A stretch of 37,767 nucleotides of DNA from Meridianimarinicoccus zhengii (GTDB lineage Bacteria; Pseudomonadota; Alphaproteobacteria; Rhodobacterales; Rhodobacteraceae), in the NCBI RefSeq assembly GCF_003254465.1, contig NZ_QDFI01000041.1, positions 1 through 37,767 on the forward strand, read 5' to 3'. Positions 16,991-26,677 of the stretch are shown piece after piece. The notes below the pieces were generated by a model that was not told where the DNA came from, did not search any database, and saw only the letters and a program-made list of their open reading frames with translations. The position numbers and the translations under genes were made by a program. The stretch's first letter is position 1. Each line of letters starts with the position of its first letter.

Positions 16991-17027
16991 GCCTTGCGCG
17001 TTGCAAGAACGCCACCCCGCGCAAGGC
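16991..17027. other. Perfect 10-bp inverted repeat between hsp20 and the ydcH-like gene
   Basis: GCCTTGCGCG (16991-17000) and CGCGCAAGGC (17018-17027) flank a 17-base loop. TTTTC follows on the plus strand, as in an intrinsic terminator, yet no plus-strand gene precedes it. It could be an attenuator for the ydcH-like gene, the end of a small RNA, or part of the hsp20 leader or operator. Confidence 0.45.
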
Positions 17028-17084
17028 TTTTCACGAAGGCGGATTTTGGGTATTCACGTCGCACCGGACATGCGAGGCATGGGG

Positions 17085-17303
17085 ATGAACGCTTTCGGAC
17101 AGATGACCCATAACGATGTGCTGCGGGTGAAGCTCGAGGTGCTGCGCCGTGAACATCGCGACCTGGACGAAGCCATCGCGGCGCTGGAACACGCCTCGCG
17201 CGGGGACCACCTGACGCTGCGCCGGCTGAAGAAGCAGAAACTGATGCTGAAGGACCGGATCAGCCAGATCGAGGACCAATTGCTGCCCGACATCATCGCC
17301 TGA
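17085..17303 (+). CDS. YdcH family protein (DUF465)
   Basis: A 72-residue, highly charged helical protein starting MNAFGQMTHNDVLRVKLEVL. The family pattern EHRDLDEAIAALE and LRRLKKQKLMLKDRISQIED is clear. DUF465 members are short antiparallel helical hairpins of unknown function. The start at ATG 17085 is chosen because GAGG lies seven bases before it. ATGs at 17070 and 17079 are in the same frame but lack a ribosome site. It stands 66 bp upstream of purE in the same direction and may share its transcript. Confidence 0.82.
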   Translation: MNAFGQMTHNDVLRVKLEVLRREHRDLDEAIAALEHASRGDHLTLRRLKKQKLMLKDRISQIEDQLLPDIIA

Positions 17304-17369
17304 CGCCGTTGCAGCCGCGCCGCGCGCCGGTATAGTGCCGCTTCGCGCAAGCAACCGCCGGAGGGGCGC

Positions 17370-17858
17370 ATGTCACAACCCGTCGTGGGCATCATCATGG
17401 GCAGCCAGTCGGACTGGCCCACCATGAAGGCTGCTGCCGAGATCCTCGATACGCTTGGTGTCGTCTACGAGTCGCGCATCGTGTCGGCGCATCGCACGCC
17501 CGACCGGCTGTGGGATTACGGGCGCAGCGCGGTCGAACGTGGCCTGCAGGTCATCATCGCCGGTGCTGGCGGTGCGGCGCATCTACCCGGCATGATGGCG
17601 TCGAAGACGCGTCTGCCGGTCATTGGTGTGCCCGTGCAGACCCGCGCGCTCAACGGCGTCGACTCGCTCTATTCCATCGTTCAGATGCCGCGCGGCTATC
17701 CTGTCGCCACTATGGCGATCGGTGCGGCGGGTGCGGCCAATGCCGGGCTGATGGCGGCGTCCATCCTGTCGCTCAGCGATCCCGTTCTCGCGATGCGGCT
17801 GGACACATGGCGCGCCGATCTGTCGGCGTCGATCCCAGAGGAACCCGTGGATGACTGA
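17370..17858 (+). CDS. purE: N5-carboxyaminoimidazole ribonucleotide mutase (PurE)
   Basis: PurE converts N5-CAIR to CAIR in purine synthesis, using the product of PurK. The 162-residue protein has the class I PurE start [20 protein letters not shown], the segment [14 protein letters not shown], and [17 protein letters not shown]. The catalytic Ser-Asp and His residues of the SDWP and SAHR motifs are present. A good GGAGG site precedes the ATG. It overlaps purK by eight bases, which fits the two-step PurK-PurE pathway with coupled translation. Confidence 0.95.
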   Translation: MSQPVVGIIMGSQSDWPTMKAAAEILDTLGVVYESRIVSAHRTPDRLWDYGRSAVERGLQVIIAGAGGAAHLPGMMASKTRLPVIGVPVQTRALNGVDSLYSIVQMPRGYPVATMAIGAAGAANAGLMAASILSLSDPVLAMRLDTWRADLSASIPEEPVDD

Positions 17859-18927
17859 TCCCCTTGCCCCCGGCGGGACCGTCGGCATCCTCGGCGGCGG
17901 GCAGCTGGGCCGGATGCTGGCACTGGCGGCGGCGCGGCTGGGGTTGCGCGCCCATGTGTTCGATCCGGTGGCGGAGGGGCCCGCGCAGCAGGTCTGCGAT
18001 GCGGTCACCATCGCGCCCTACGAGGACGCCGCGGCGCTGGCGCGCTTCGCCGATGCCGTCGATGTCGTGACCTATGAATTCGAGAATATCCCAACGGCGG
18101 CGCTGGACTTGATCGAAGACCGCCGCCCGATCCGTCCTGGCCGCCGCGCGCTGGCGGTGTCGCAGGACCGGCTGACGGAAAAGCGGTTCCTGCGCGATCT
18201 CGGGCTGGCGACGGCGCCGTTTGACGACGTGACCACCCCCGAAGACTTGGTCAAGGCGCTCGACAAAGTGGGCCGGCCCGCGATCCTGAAGACGCGGCGC
18301 TTCGGCTATGACGGCAAGGGGCAGGTGCGCATCGCGCCCGGCGACGATGCGGCTGCGGCACTTGCGTCGCTGAACGGCGCACCCGCCATCGCCGAAGGCT
18401 TCGTCGATTTCACGCACGAGGTGTCGGTGATCGGCGCGCGGGGCCTTGATGGCGCAGTGGCCTGCTTCGATCCGGGCGAGAACCTGCACGAATCCGGCAT
18501 CCTGCGCCGCACCACCGTGCCCGCGCGGCTCACGCCATCCCAGCGCAGCGATGCGGTGCTCGTCGCGGCGCGCATCCTCAACGCGCTCGATTATGTCGGT
18601 GTGATGGGGGTGGAACTGTTCGTGACGCAAGGCGGGCTGGTGGTGAACGAGATCGCGCCGCGCGTGCACAATTCCGGCCACTGGACCCAGAACGCCTGCG
18701 CTGTGGACCAGTTCGAACAGCATGTCCGCGCCGTGGCGGGCTGGCCATTGGGCGATGGGCACAGGTACGCCGACGCGGTGATGGAGAACCTGATCGGCGA
18801 CGACGTGGACGCATGGCCCGCCCTCGCGCGCGAACCCGGCACGGCGGTGCACCTTTACGGCAAGGCTGCCGCGCGACCGGGCCGCAAGATGGGACATGTG
18901 AACCGGATCACGCCGCGCCGGGCATGA
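17851..18927 (+). CDS. purK: 5-(carboxyamino)imidazole ribonucleotide synthase (PurK)
   Basis: PurK is the ATP-grasp enzyme that makes N5-CAIR from AIR, ATP and bicarbonate. The 358-residue protein shows the N-terminal [20 protein letters not shown], the ATP-grasp segment [17 protein letters not shown], the family segment [17 protein letters not shown], and the metal/ATP site [15 protein letters not shown]. It begins inside the purE end. Its last 20 bases overlap the convergent phnM-like gene on the other strand, so the two 3' ends are antisense. Length is normal. Confidence 0.95.
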   Translation: MTDPLAPGGTVGILGGGQLGRMLALAAARLGLRAHVFDPVAEGPAQQVCDAVTIAPYEDAAALARFADAVDVVTYEFENIPTAALDLIEDRRPIRPGRRALAVSQDRLTEKRFLRDLGLATAPFDDVTTPEDLVKALDKVGRPAILKTRRFGYDGKGQVRIAPGDDAAAALASLNGAPAIAEGFVDFTHEVSVIGARGLDGAVACFDPGENLHESGILRRTTVPARLTPSQRSDAVLVAARILNALDYVGVMGVELFVTQGGLVVNEIAPRVHNSGHWTQNACAVDQFEQHVRAVAGWPLGDGHRYADAVMENLIGDDVDAWPALAREPGTAVHLYGKAAARPGRKMGHVNRITPRRA

Positions 18928-20065
18928 ACCGTTCGGCGAGCGGGCTGGTGAGATAGGTGAACCGCCCCGCGGCGAGAGTCGCACCCACCCGCCCGGTGAC
19001 CCGGTCGAGGATCACGATATCGGCGCGGCTTCCCGCCGTCAGCCGCCCGCGATCCGTCAGCCCCAGCAACCGTGCCGGCCCTTGTGACACAAGCCCCCAC
19101 GCGGTGGCGAAATCGCAAACTCCTTCGCGCACCAGCGTCAGCGCGGCAGCACGCGGCGCCGGGTAGTGGTAGTCGGAGGCCAGCGCGTCGCACAGCCCCG
19201 CCGCCACGATATCCCGCGCGCTGACCTTGCCCGCGTGGCTTGCACCGCGCACCACGTTGGGCCCGCCCATCACGATGCCGTCGCCGCCGTCGCGCGCCGC
19301 CTGTGCCGCCGCCTCCGTTTCGGGAAACTCCGCGATCCGCGCGCCAAGGTCGCGATACAACGCCCGGCGCTCCGGCTTGGGGTCGTCATGGCTGCCGATC
19401 CGCACACCGCGCGCCGTCAGCCGTGCGGCCAGCGCCGCGACCGCCCCCGGCACGCCATGCCGTTCTGCATGGATGCGCTGCAGCAGCGCGAGATGCGCCT
19501 CGGGGCTGCGCCCGGCCTTGAGCGCCTGCCCGGTCAGGCGCGGCGGCGTGCGCCCGGCATCCAGCCGGTCATGGGGCAAATGGTCGTTGAACACGAGGTA
19601 ATCGATGCCCGCGCGCGCGATCATCTCCTCGACCATGTCGAAGGCCTCGGTCAGGTGGGTCTCCAGCCGGATCTGGATGCGCAGATCCGTCGCCACCTGC
19701 GGCGCCACCGCCTGCCACGCCGCGACCAGACGGGCGGCAAAGTCGGGTCCGCGCATCCCGCCTTCCCAACTGACGAACTGCGCCAGCACCGCGGTGGTGA
19801 TGCCGTTGGCGGCCAGTTCGGCCTCCAGCGCGTATAGTCCATCCGCCATGTTCGGCAGCGCGCCGCGGCGCACGGCGACATGGCGCTCGAACCCGTCTCC
19901 ATGGATGTCCACGATGCCGGGACAGACCGTCCAGCCGGACAGGTCCACCGTGCGGCCCGCAGGCGCATCGGCGACGGTGCCGTCGGCGATGGCCAGCGGT
20001 TCGGCGTCGATCCCGTGGGGGCGCAGCACGTCGGCCCCGGTGATGGTGAAGGCTGATCCGGTCAT
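18908..20065 (-). CDS. phnM: PhnM-like amidohydrolase (alpha-D-ribose 1-methylphosphonate 5-triphosphate diphosphatase)
   Basis: A 385-residue metal-dependent amidohydrolase. PhnM of the C-P lyase pathway removes pyrophosphate from ribosyl methylphosphonate triphosphate. Family segments are VCPGIVDIHGDGFERHVAVR, LVFNDHLP, the His-Asp in IGSHDDPKPE, GGPNVVRGASHAGKVSARDI, and ASDYHYPAPRAAALTL. The start is ATG 20065; the frame stays open upstream without similarity. No other phn genes (phnG-L, phnJ, phnN) are in the window, so this copy is an orphan and its substrate may differ. It overlaps the purK end by 20 bases and is divergent from the Nudix gene across 62 bp. Confidence 0.83.
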   Translation of the reverse strand: MTGSAFTITGADVLRPHGIDAEPLAIADGTVADAPAGRTVDLSGWTVCPGIVDIHGDGFERHVAVRRGALPNMADGLYALEAELAANGITTAVLAQFVSWEGGMRGPDFAARLVAAWQAVAPQVATDLRIQIRLETHLTEAFDMVEEMIARAGIDYLVFNDHLPHDRLDAGRTPPRLTGQALKAGRSPEAHLALLQRIHAERHGVPGAVAALAARLTARGVRIGSHDDPKPERRALYRDLGARIAEFPETEAAAQAARDGGDGIVMGGPNVVRGASHAGKVSARDIVAAGLCDALASDYHYPAPRAAALTLVREGVCDFATAWGLVSQGPARLLGLTDRGRLTAGSRADIVILDRVTGRVGATLAAGRFTYLTSPLAERFMPGAA

Positions 20066-20127
20066 GGCCCCGCTTTGCCCCGTGCCGCGCCCTTGCACAA
20101 CCCGCCGCACGCGGCCATGCAGGGCGG

Positions 20128-20580
20128 ATGAACCTACCAGCCCCGCGTCTTGCCGTCCGTGCCGTGATCCGTGATGCGGACCGGGTGCTCGTGGTCAACG
20201 CTTTTCCCGATCCCGCCCGCGACCTGTGGTGCCTGCCCGGTGGCGGTGTCGAAGCCGGATCGTCGCTGTCCGACAACCTGCGCCGCGAGGTGGCCGAGGA
20301 AACCGGCCTGACCATCGCGCCCGGCCCGATCTGCCACGTGGGTGAATTCCACGATCCGGACAGCGGCTTTCACCAGGTGGAACTGGTCTTTCACGCCACG
20401 GTGACGGGCGGTGTGCTCGACCCCACGTGGCGCGACCCGACCGGCGTGGTCCACGCGCGCCGCTTCGTGACGGCGGAGGAACTGTCTGGCCTGCGGTTCA
20501 AGCCCGATGCCCTGCCGGACCTGGCATTCGGCACCCCGCCCCGGATCATCCCCGCCGCGCTGGTGCGGATGGTGCGGTGA
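20128..20580 (+). CDS. Nudix hydrolase
   Basis: A 150-residue Nudix protein. The Nudix box G-x5-E-x7-REVAEETGL is complete (GGGVEAGSSLSDNLRREVAE and then ETGL), so it should bind Mg and split a nucleoside diphosphate-X substrate. The N-terminal strand PRLAVRAVIRDADRVLVVN and the loop LWCLPGGG are typical of ADP-ribose or nucleotide-cleaning members. The substrate cannot be read from sequence. AGGGCGG lies directly before the ATG. The end overlaps the convergent EamA gene by 35 bp. Divergence from the phnM-like gene could mean shared control, but nothing more is shown. Confidence 0.88.
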   Translation: MNLPAPRLAVRAVIRDADRVLVVNAFPDPARDLWCLPGGGVEAGSSLSDNLRREVAEETGLTIAPGPICHVGEFHDPDSGFHQVELVFHATVTGGVLDPTWRDPTGVVHARRFVTAEELSGLRFKPDALPDLAFGTPPRIIPAALVRMVR

Positions 20581-21421
20581 CGGCCAGTGCGATCCCGGCA
20601 AGCACCACCACGGCTGCGACAGCGGCGCGCAGCCCGACCGCCTCCCCCAACAGCGCTGCGCCGCCAGCCATGGCGATCACGGGCACGCTGAGCTGCAGGA
20701 CAGCCGCGGTACTGCTGGCGATCTGCGGCAGCACCCGGTACCAGAGCGCATAGCCCAGCCCCGAGGTCACGGCACCGGACACCACCGCCAGCAGCGCGCC
20801 GCGTATGCCAAGCCCGTCGCCGCCGACCGCGGTCAGGGCAAGAAGCCCCGCGGGCAGGGCCAGCAGGAAACTGCCCGCCATCGTGCCCAGCGGGTCGCGT
20901 CCGCCACGCCCTTTCAGGGAAAAGATGCCCCAGCCGATGCCGGCGGCGGTCATCAGCGCGGCCCCCGCAAACGGCGGTGCGGCGGACCCGGCAGGCCACA
21001 AGAGCCCTGCCAGCCCCGCCATTGCCAGGCCCGCGCCCAGCCATCGCCGCGCCGAAATGGTGTCGCCCGCGACGACACCGCCGGCGAACATGGTGATCTG
21101 CACCGTGCCGAACAGGATGAGCGCCCCGAGCCCCGCGTCGAGCGTGACATAGGCGAAAGAGAAGCCCACCATGTAGGCTGCCAGCGCGGCGGCATGGCCC
21201 ACCCGCAAGCCGCTGCGCACCCGCGTCATGCCGTTCGGCCCGCACAGGACCAGCGCGCAGAGAATCGCCGCGCCCGCCGCGAGCCGGAGCGCGGCAAATG
21301 CGGCAGGCCCGGTTTCGCCTTCGACCAGGGCGAGACGGTTCAGAAGGGAATTCGCGGCGAAGGCGGTCATCGTGGCGGCACAAAGCACCGCAAGCCCAAG
21401 GCCGGGGCGACGTTCGGTCAT
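20546..21421 (-). CDS. EamA/DMT family transporter
   Basis: A 291-residue membrane protein with about ten hydrophobic segments in two EamA halves (LAVLCAATMTAFAANSLLNR at the start, and ALLAVVSGAVTSGLGYALWY in the second half). Members export or import small metabolites such as amino acids, nucleobases or osmolytes; the substrate here is unknown. The ATG overlaps the stop of the upstream GNAT gene (ATGA), so the two are co-translated. Its 3' end overlaps the Nudix gene on the other strand. Confidence 0.9.
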   Translation of the reverse strand: MTERRPGLGLAVLCAATMTAFAANSLLNRLALVEGETGPAAFAALRLAAGAAILCALVLCGPNGMTRVRSGLRVGHAAALAAYMVGFSFAYVTLDAGLGALILFGTVQITMFAGGVVAGDTISARRWLGAGLAMAGLAGLLWPAGSAAPPFAGAALMTAAGIGWGIFSLKGRGGRDPLGTMAGSFLLALPAGLLALTAVGGDGLGIRGALLAVVSGAVTSGLGYALWYRVLPQIASSTAAVLQLSVPVIAMAGGAALLGEAVGLRAAVAAVVVLAGIALAVTAPSAPARRG

Positions 21422-21912
21422 ACGTCGGCGAACGGGGCCGGATAGGCCAGCGCGACCACCGCGGACGCGGTTTCCGCGGCGATCGGGAAAAGCCCCGTGT
21501 ACTCCGCCGGATAAAGAGACTGGAGCCGGGCAGGCCCGCCGAAGACGAACCCGAACCGACCATAGTAGTTCGGATCGCCCACCACCACGACGGCTTTCGC
21601 ATGGGCCTGCCGCGCGCGGTCCAGCGCATAGCGGACCAGTTCGCTGCCGATGCCCTTGCCCTGATCCTCGGTGCGCACGGCGACAGGTCCCAGCGCCAGC
21701 CAGCCCTGGGGCGCGTCGAGCCGCGACAGGCAGACATGCCCCACCAGCCCGTCATCGTCCTCGGCCAGCAATTCGTCGGCGACATGCCCGCCTGCGCGCA
21801 GGTCCTGCACGAGGGTCCATTCATTGGCCTGTCCGAAGGCGCTGACCAGCAGGACCGATAGCGGCGTGTCGTCATCGGGCTTGGGATTTCTCAGTCGCAG
21901 CATGGTTTGCAT
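21418..21912 (-). CDS. GNAT family N-acetyltransferase
   Basis: A 164-residue acetyltransferase. The acetyl-CoA motif A is VAVRTEDQGKGIGSELVRYA (Q/RxxGxG/A pattern), followed by VVVVGDPNYYGRFGFVFG, which is typical of the YhbS-like subgroup. The acceptor is unknown. Two starts are possible, ATG 21912 and ATG 21903; the second matches MLRLRNPKPDD and could be real. It is followed by the EamA gene with four bases of overlap and lies downstream of the groEL terminator on the same strand. Confidence 0.88.
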   Translation of the reverse strand: MQTMLRLRNPKPDDDTPLSVLLVSAFGQANEWTLVQDLRAGGHVADELLAEDDDGLVGHVCLSRLDAPQGWLALGPVAVRTEDQGKGIGSELVRYALDRARQAHAKAVVVVGDPNYYGRFGFVFGGPARLQSLYPAEYTGLFPIAAETASAVVALAYPAPFADV

Positions 21913-22028
21913 CCTCAGGTGTCGGCATATTCAAGGGCAGCCGCGCGCGGCGCGCAAGCGGTTCCGGGTCCATGCGACGTTGCTGCGTGCTGCCGGACGC
22001 CACCCTGACGTGGTCGCGTGGGGCCACG

Positions 22029-22055
22029 AAAAAGGGGCCGCCCGAAGGCGACCCC
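22029..22055 (-). terminator. Rho-independent terminator after groEL
   Basis: On the reverse strand a 9-bp stem (GGGGTCGCC with GGCGGCCCC, one G-U pair) closes a TTCG tetraloop and is followed by TTTTT. It begins 26 bases after the groEL stop. All elements of an intrinsic terminator are visible. Confidence 0.85.
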
Positions 22056-22081
22056 CTGAAACATGCGATGCAGCGCGTGGC

Positions 22082-23731
<1,650 letters not shown>

Positions 23732-23779
23732 TCATGCTCCTTGGTTCGATTTTGGAAAGGGGATCACGCGAGGGGCCAG

Positions 23780-24091
23780 TCAGGCCGCCGCAGCCGCCGC
23801 ATCGTCGGTGATGATCCCGAGGATGTCGCTTTCCTTCATGATCAGCAGCTCTTCGCCGTTGACCGTCACTTCGGTGCCCGACCACTTGCCGAACAGGATC
23901 TTGTCGCCTGCGCTGACGCCCATCTCGATCAGTTCGCCGCTGTCCTTGCGTGCGCCGTCGCCACATGCGACCACGACGCCTTCCTGGGGCTTTTCCTTGG
24001 CGCTGTCGGGGATGATCAGACCGCCCTTCGTCTTGTCGTCGGATTCGACGCGGCGGACCAGAACGCGATCGTGAAGCGGTTTGAATGCCAT
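23780..24091 (-). CDS. groS: Co-chaperonin GroES (Hsp10)
   Basis: The 103-residue lid of the GroEL chamber. It begins [20 protein letters not shown] and shows the mobile loop [18 protein letters not shown] and the roof segment. An alanine tail (DDAAAAAA) makes it slightly longer than the usual 95 residues. GAAGGAGT precedes the ATG. The region upstream carries a promoter and a CIRCE operator, so HrcA repression and heat induction are expected. groES and groEL form one transcript. Confidence 0.97.
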   Translation of the reverse strand: MAFKPLHDRVLVRRVESDDKTKGGLIIPDSAKEKPQEGVVVACGDGARKDSGELIEMGVSAGDKILFGKWSGTEVTVNGEELLIMKESDILGIITDDAAAAAA

Positions 24092-24126
24092 CTTCTGAGA
24101 CTCCTTCGCTCAGTGTTTCTCCCGTG

Positions 24127-24153
24127 TTGGCACTCAGCCGAGGCGAGTGCTAA
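24127..24153. promoter_or_regulatory. CIRCE operator (HrcA site) upstream of groES
   Basis: TTGGCACTC-N9-GAGTGCTAA (24127-24135 and 24145-24153) matches the CIRCE consensus TTAGCACTC-N9-GAGTGCTAA with one change. It lies directly downstream of the -10 box, 36 bp before the groES start, which is the standard position for HrcA repression. Confidence 0.93.
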
Positions 24154-24160
24154 CGCTCCG

Positions 24161-24189
24161 CAGATAGACAGAAGCCAATGCTGCGTCAA
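24161..24189 (-). promoter_or_regulatory. groES promoter
   Basis: On the reverse strand TTGACG (complement of 24184-24189) and TATCTG (complement of 24161-24166) are 17 bp apart. The longer context CTTGAC with CTATCT also resembles an alphaproteobacterial RpoH promoter. The predicted start falls at the edge of the CIRCE operator. Confidence 0.7.
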
Positions 24190-24207
24190 GATGGCGTGAT
24201 CGGGAAA

Positions 24208-24234
24208 TTGGCACTCAGGCGTCCAGAGTGCCAA
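24208..24234. promoter_or_regulatory. Second CIRCE-like inverted repeat, over the 3' end of the threonine aldolase gene
   Basis: TTGGCACTC (24208-24216), nine bases, then GAGTGCCAA (24226-24234) is a perfect 9-9-9 inverted repeat, with one change per arm from the CIRCE consensus. It covers the stop codon and last codons of the aldolase gene, with its centre 81 bp upstream of that of the main CIRCE. It may be an extra HrcA site or double as a weak terminator. Confidence 0.65.
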
Positions 24235-25252
24235 GGAAGGCGTCGATGGCGCTGTCGGGGGTGGACCAGTCGCAGACCAGCCGCGCGGTGACAGGCGCCG
24301 CAACGTCCGCCGGGCTGTCCCATTCGATGTACGTTGCCCCGGCAGCCCGCAGGCGCGTATCCGTGTCGCGGGGCAGCTTTGCGAAGACCATGTTGGCCTC
24401 GGGCGGTGCCGCCAGCGCGATGCCGCGCGCGGTCAGTCCCGCTGCCAGTCGATCCGCCTGAGCGTTGGCGCGCGCCGCAAGGTCAAGCCACAGTGCGCCG
24501 TCCAGATACGCGGCCATCTGGGCGGCGAGATAGCGGTGCTTGGAAAACAGCTGTGCCGCGCGTTTGCGGCGCAGTTCGAATTCCCACGCCCGCGCGGGGT
24601 CGAACATCACCACGGCCTCCACGGCCATCAGCCCGTTCTTGGTGCCGCCGAAGCTGAGCACATCCACACCGGCCTTCCATGTCATCTCGGCAGGCGTGCA
24701 GCCCAGCCGCACGAGCGCGTTGGCAAAGCGTGCGCCGTCCATGTGTACGGGCAGGCCATGGCCGCGCGCCACGTCCGTCAGCGCGCGCAACGTGGGCAGG
24801 TCGTGGACTGTGCCCAGTTCGGTCGCCTGCGTGATCGATACCGGCCCCCGCTGCACGCCATGCACGCCCCGCGATTCCTCGGCGGCGATGGCGCGCGCGA
24901 GCGCGTCCGCGTCCATCCGCCCATCGGTTTCGTCCAACAGCGTCAGCTTCGCGCCATGGGTGTAGAATTCGGGCGCGCCGCATTCGTCTTCCTGGATATG
25001 CGCGTGGCGGGCACAGAACACCGTCTGCCACGGTTGGGCAAGGCACGCGAGCGACAGCGCATTCGCCGCCGTGCCCGTCGCCACGAGATAGACCGCCGCT
25101 TCCGGCGCCTCGAACACGTCGCGGATCTGCGCGGTGACGCGCGCGGTCAGGTCGTCGGCGCCATAGGACGGCGCGTAGCCCTCGTTCGCATCTGCCAGCG
25201 CAGCCATGACCGCCGGATGCACCGGCCCCGTGTTATCTGACGTGAACTGCAT
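24215..25252 (-). CDS. ltaE: Low-specificity L-threonine aldolase-like PLP enzyme
   Basis: A 345-residue fold type I PLP enzyme of the beta-eliminating lyase family, which splits threonine or allo-threonine to glycine and acetaldehyde. The start FTSDNTGPVHPAVMAALADA, the segment YGADDLTARVTAQIRDVF, VATGTAANALSLACLAQPW, the PLP-binding VHMDGARFANALVRLG, and the Schiff-base lysine in SFGGTKNGLMAVEAVV are present. It starts at ATG 25252, overlapping the stop of the upstream ycgN-like gene by one base. Its last codons contain a CIRCE-like repeat. Reaction specificity (L or D form) is inferred only from the family. Confidence 0.88.
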   Translation of the reverse strand: MQFTSDNTGPVHPAVMAALADANEGYAPSYGADDLTARVTAQIRDVFEAPEAAVYLVATGTAANALSLACLAQPWQTVFCARHAHIQEDECGAPEFYTHGAKLTLLDETDGRMDADALARAIAAEESRGVHGVQRGPVSITQATELGTVHDLPTLRALTDVARGHGLPVHMDGARFANALVRLGCTPAEMTWKAGVDVLSFGGTKNGLMAVEAVVMFDPARAWEFELRRKRAAQLFSKHRYLAAQMAAYLDGALWLDLAARANAQADRLAAGLTARGIALAAPPEANMVFAKLPRDTDTRLRAAGATYIEWDSPADVAAPVTARLVCDWSTPDSAIDAFLGTLDA

Positions 25253-25722
25253 CAGAGATCCTCAATGATATGGTCTTCCCAGTCCTCTTCCGGAACCTCG
25301 AATTCGGGCACGGTCCAGCCGCGCACCGAAATGCCCGCCTTGTGCACGCTGTCCGGGTCACCCGACACCAGGGGGTGCCAGTCGGCCAGCGGCTGGCCGT
25401 CATGCAGCAGCTTGTAAGCGCAGGTTCCGGGCAGCCAGTAAGCGACATCGGGCAGGGTCGCCGGGGACAGGAACACGCAATCGGGCACGAATGCGCGACG
25501 GTTTTCGTATTGTCCGCAGCGGCACGTCTCGCCGTCCAGAAGGCGACAGGCGACGCGGGTGAACCAGACCTCGCCGGTATCCGCGTCCTCCAGCTTGTTC
25601 AGGCAGCACTTGCCGCAGCCGTCGCAGAGCGCTTCCCACTCCGCGGCGTTCATGCGGTTCAGCGGCACGGTTTCCCAGAACCGCCGGCGCAGGCCGGGCG
25701 CGTCGGCGGGGCTGCGGGTCAC
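25252..25722 (-). CDS. YcgN-type cysteine cluster protein (UPF0260)
   Basis: A 156-residue protein of the YcgN/UPF0260 family, with Cys clusters that may bind a metal or iron-sulfur centre. Seen are FWETVPLNRMNAAEWEALCD followed by GCGKCCLNKLED, then TRVACRLLDGETCRCGQYEN, and the C-terminal GISVRGWTVPEFEVPEEDWE. The role is unknown. Its start overlaps the ribF stop by four bases and its stop overlaps the aldolase start, so ribF, this gene and the aldolase gene are in a tight operon. Confidence 0.9.
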   Translation of the reverse strand: MTRSPADAPGLRRRFWETVPLNRMNAAEWEALCDGCGKCCLNKLEDADTGEVWFTRVACRLLDGETCRCGQYENRRAFVPDCVFLSPATLPDVAYWLPGTCAYKLLHDGQPLADWHPLVSGDPDSVHKAGISVRGWTVPEFEVPEEDWEDHIIEDL

Positions 25723-26663
25723 GGTGCCTCCGGCAGGGCGGCGAGGATCGCGCGGGCCTGCGCGCTGTCGGCGTCCATCTGGACCACCAGCGCATCCACC
25801 CCGTCGAACCGCATCTCGGGGCGCAGGAAATCCACCAGCGCCACGGAGAGTTCGGCCCCGTAGAGATCGCCCTTGAAGTCGAACAGAAATGTTTCGAGAT
25901 TCGCGGTGTTCTCGCCGAACATCGGCCGAACGCCCAGCGACGCCACCCCGTGATAGCGCCCCGCATGAGGGCCCGTCAGCACGTCCACCAGCACGGCATA
26001 GACCCCCAGACGCGGCAGGTGCAGCCCGTCCAAACCCATGTTCGCCGTGGGATAGCCCAGCGTCCGGCCCCGTTTCTCGCCATGGATCACGGGGCCTTCG
26101 ATCCGGTGCCAGTGGCCCAGCATCGCGGCGGCGTCGCGGGGGCGCCCCTCGGCCAGCGCGTCGCGGATACGGGTGGACGACACGCGTTCGCCGCTCGTGA
26201 AATGTTCCAGCGCCGCGATGGTCACGCCGAAGCCCATCGCGGCGCCGAACCGGCGTAGGTCTTCCGCGTTTCCGTCGCGCCCCTTGCCGAAGCAGAAATC
26301 CGCGCCGACCGTGACATGGGACAGGCCCAGACCGTCCACGATCACTGCGCGCGCGAACTGTTCCGCCGACAGCCCGGCCATGATGGCATCGAAGGGCAGG
26401 TCGAACAGCAGTTCCACCCCCAGTTTTTCCAGCCGGTGCGCCCGCGCGTCGGGGGTCATAAGCCGGAACGGTCCGGGCGCGCGTCCGAAATATTCGCGCG
26501 GATGTGGATCGAAGGTCACGATCCCCAACGGCCCGGTGGCCGCCGCTTTCGCCAGCGCGATCACCGACTGGTGGCCACGATGCACGCCGTCGAAATTCCC
26601 GATGGCGGCGCTGGCGCCGCGGGCATCTTCCGGCAGGTCGGTGAAGCGGTCGAAACGGCGCAT
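25719..26663 (-). CDS. ribF: Bifunctional riboflavin kinase / FAD synthetase (RibF)
   Basis: RibF phosphorylates riboflavin to FMN and adenylates it to FAD. The 314-residue protein has an N-terminal nucleotidyltransferase domain (AIGNFDGVHRGHQSVIALAK, with the HxGH-like HRGH, then VTFDPHPREYF and VSSTRIRDAL). The C-terminal riboflavin kinase domain has GEKRGRTLGYPTANMGLDGL, GVYAVLVDV and the segment ETFLFDFKGDLYG. Length is normal. It follows the MaoC gene by 14 bp and overlaps the ycgN-like gene. ribA of the same vitamin pathway lies far to the right in this window. Confidence 0.95.
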   Translation of the reverse strand: MRRFDRFTDLPEDARGASAAIGNFDGVHRGHQSVIALAKAAATGPLGIVTFDPHPREYFGRAPGPFRLMTPDARAHRLEKLGVELLFDLPFDAIMAGLSAEQFARAVIVDGLGLSHVTVGADFCFGKGRDGNAEDLRRFGAAMGFGVTIAALEHFTSGERVSSTRIRDALAEGRPRDAAAMLGHWHRIEGPVIHGEKRGRTLGYPTANMGLDGLHLPRLGVYAVLVDVLTGPHAGRYHGVASLGVRPMFGENTANLETFLFDFKGDLYGAELSVALVDFLRPEMRFDGVDALVVQMDADSAQARAILAALPEAP

Positions 26664-26677
26664 GGGCGCGGCCTAAC

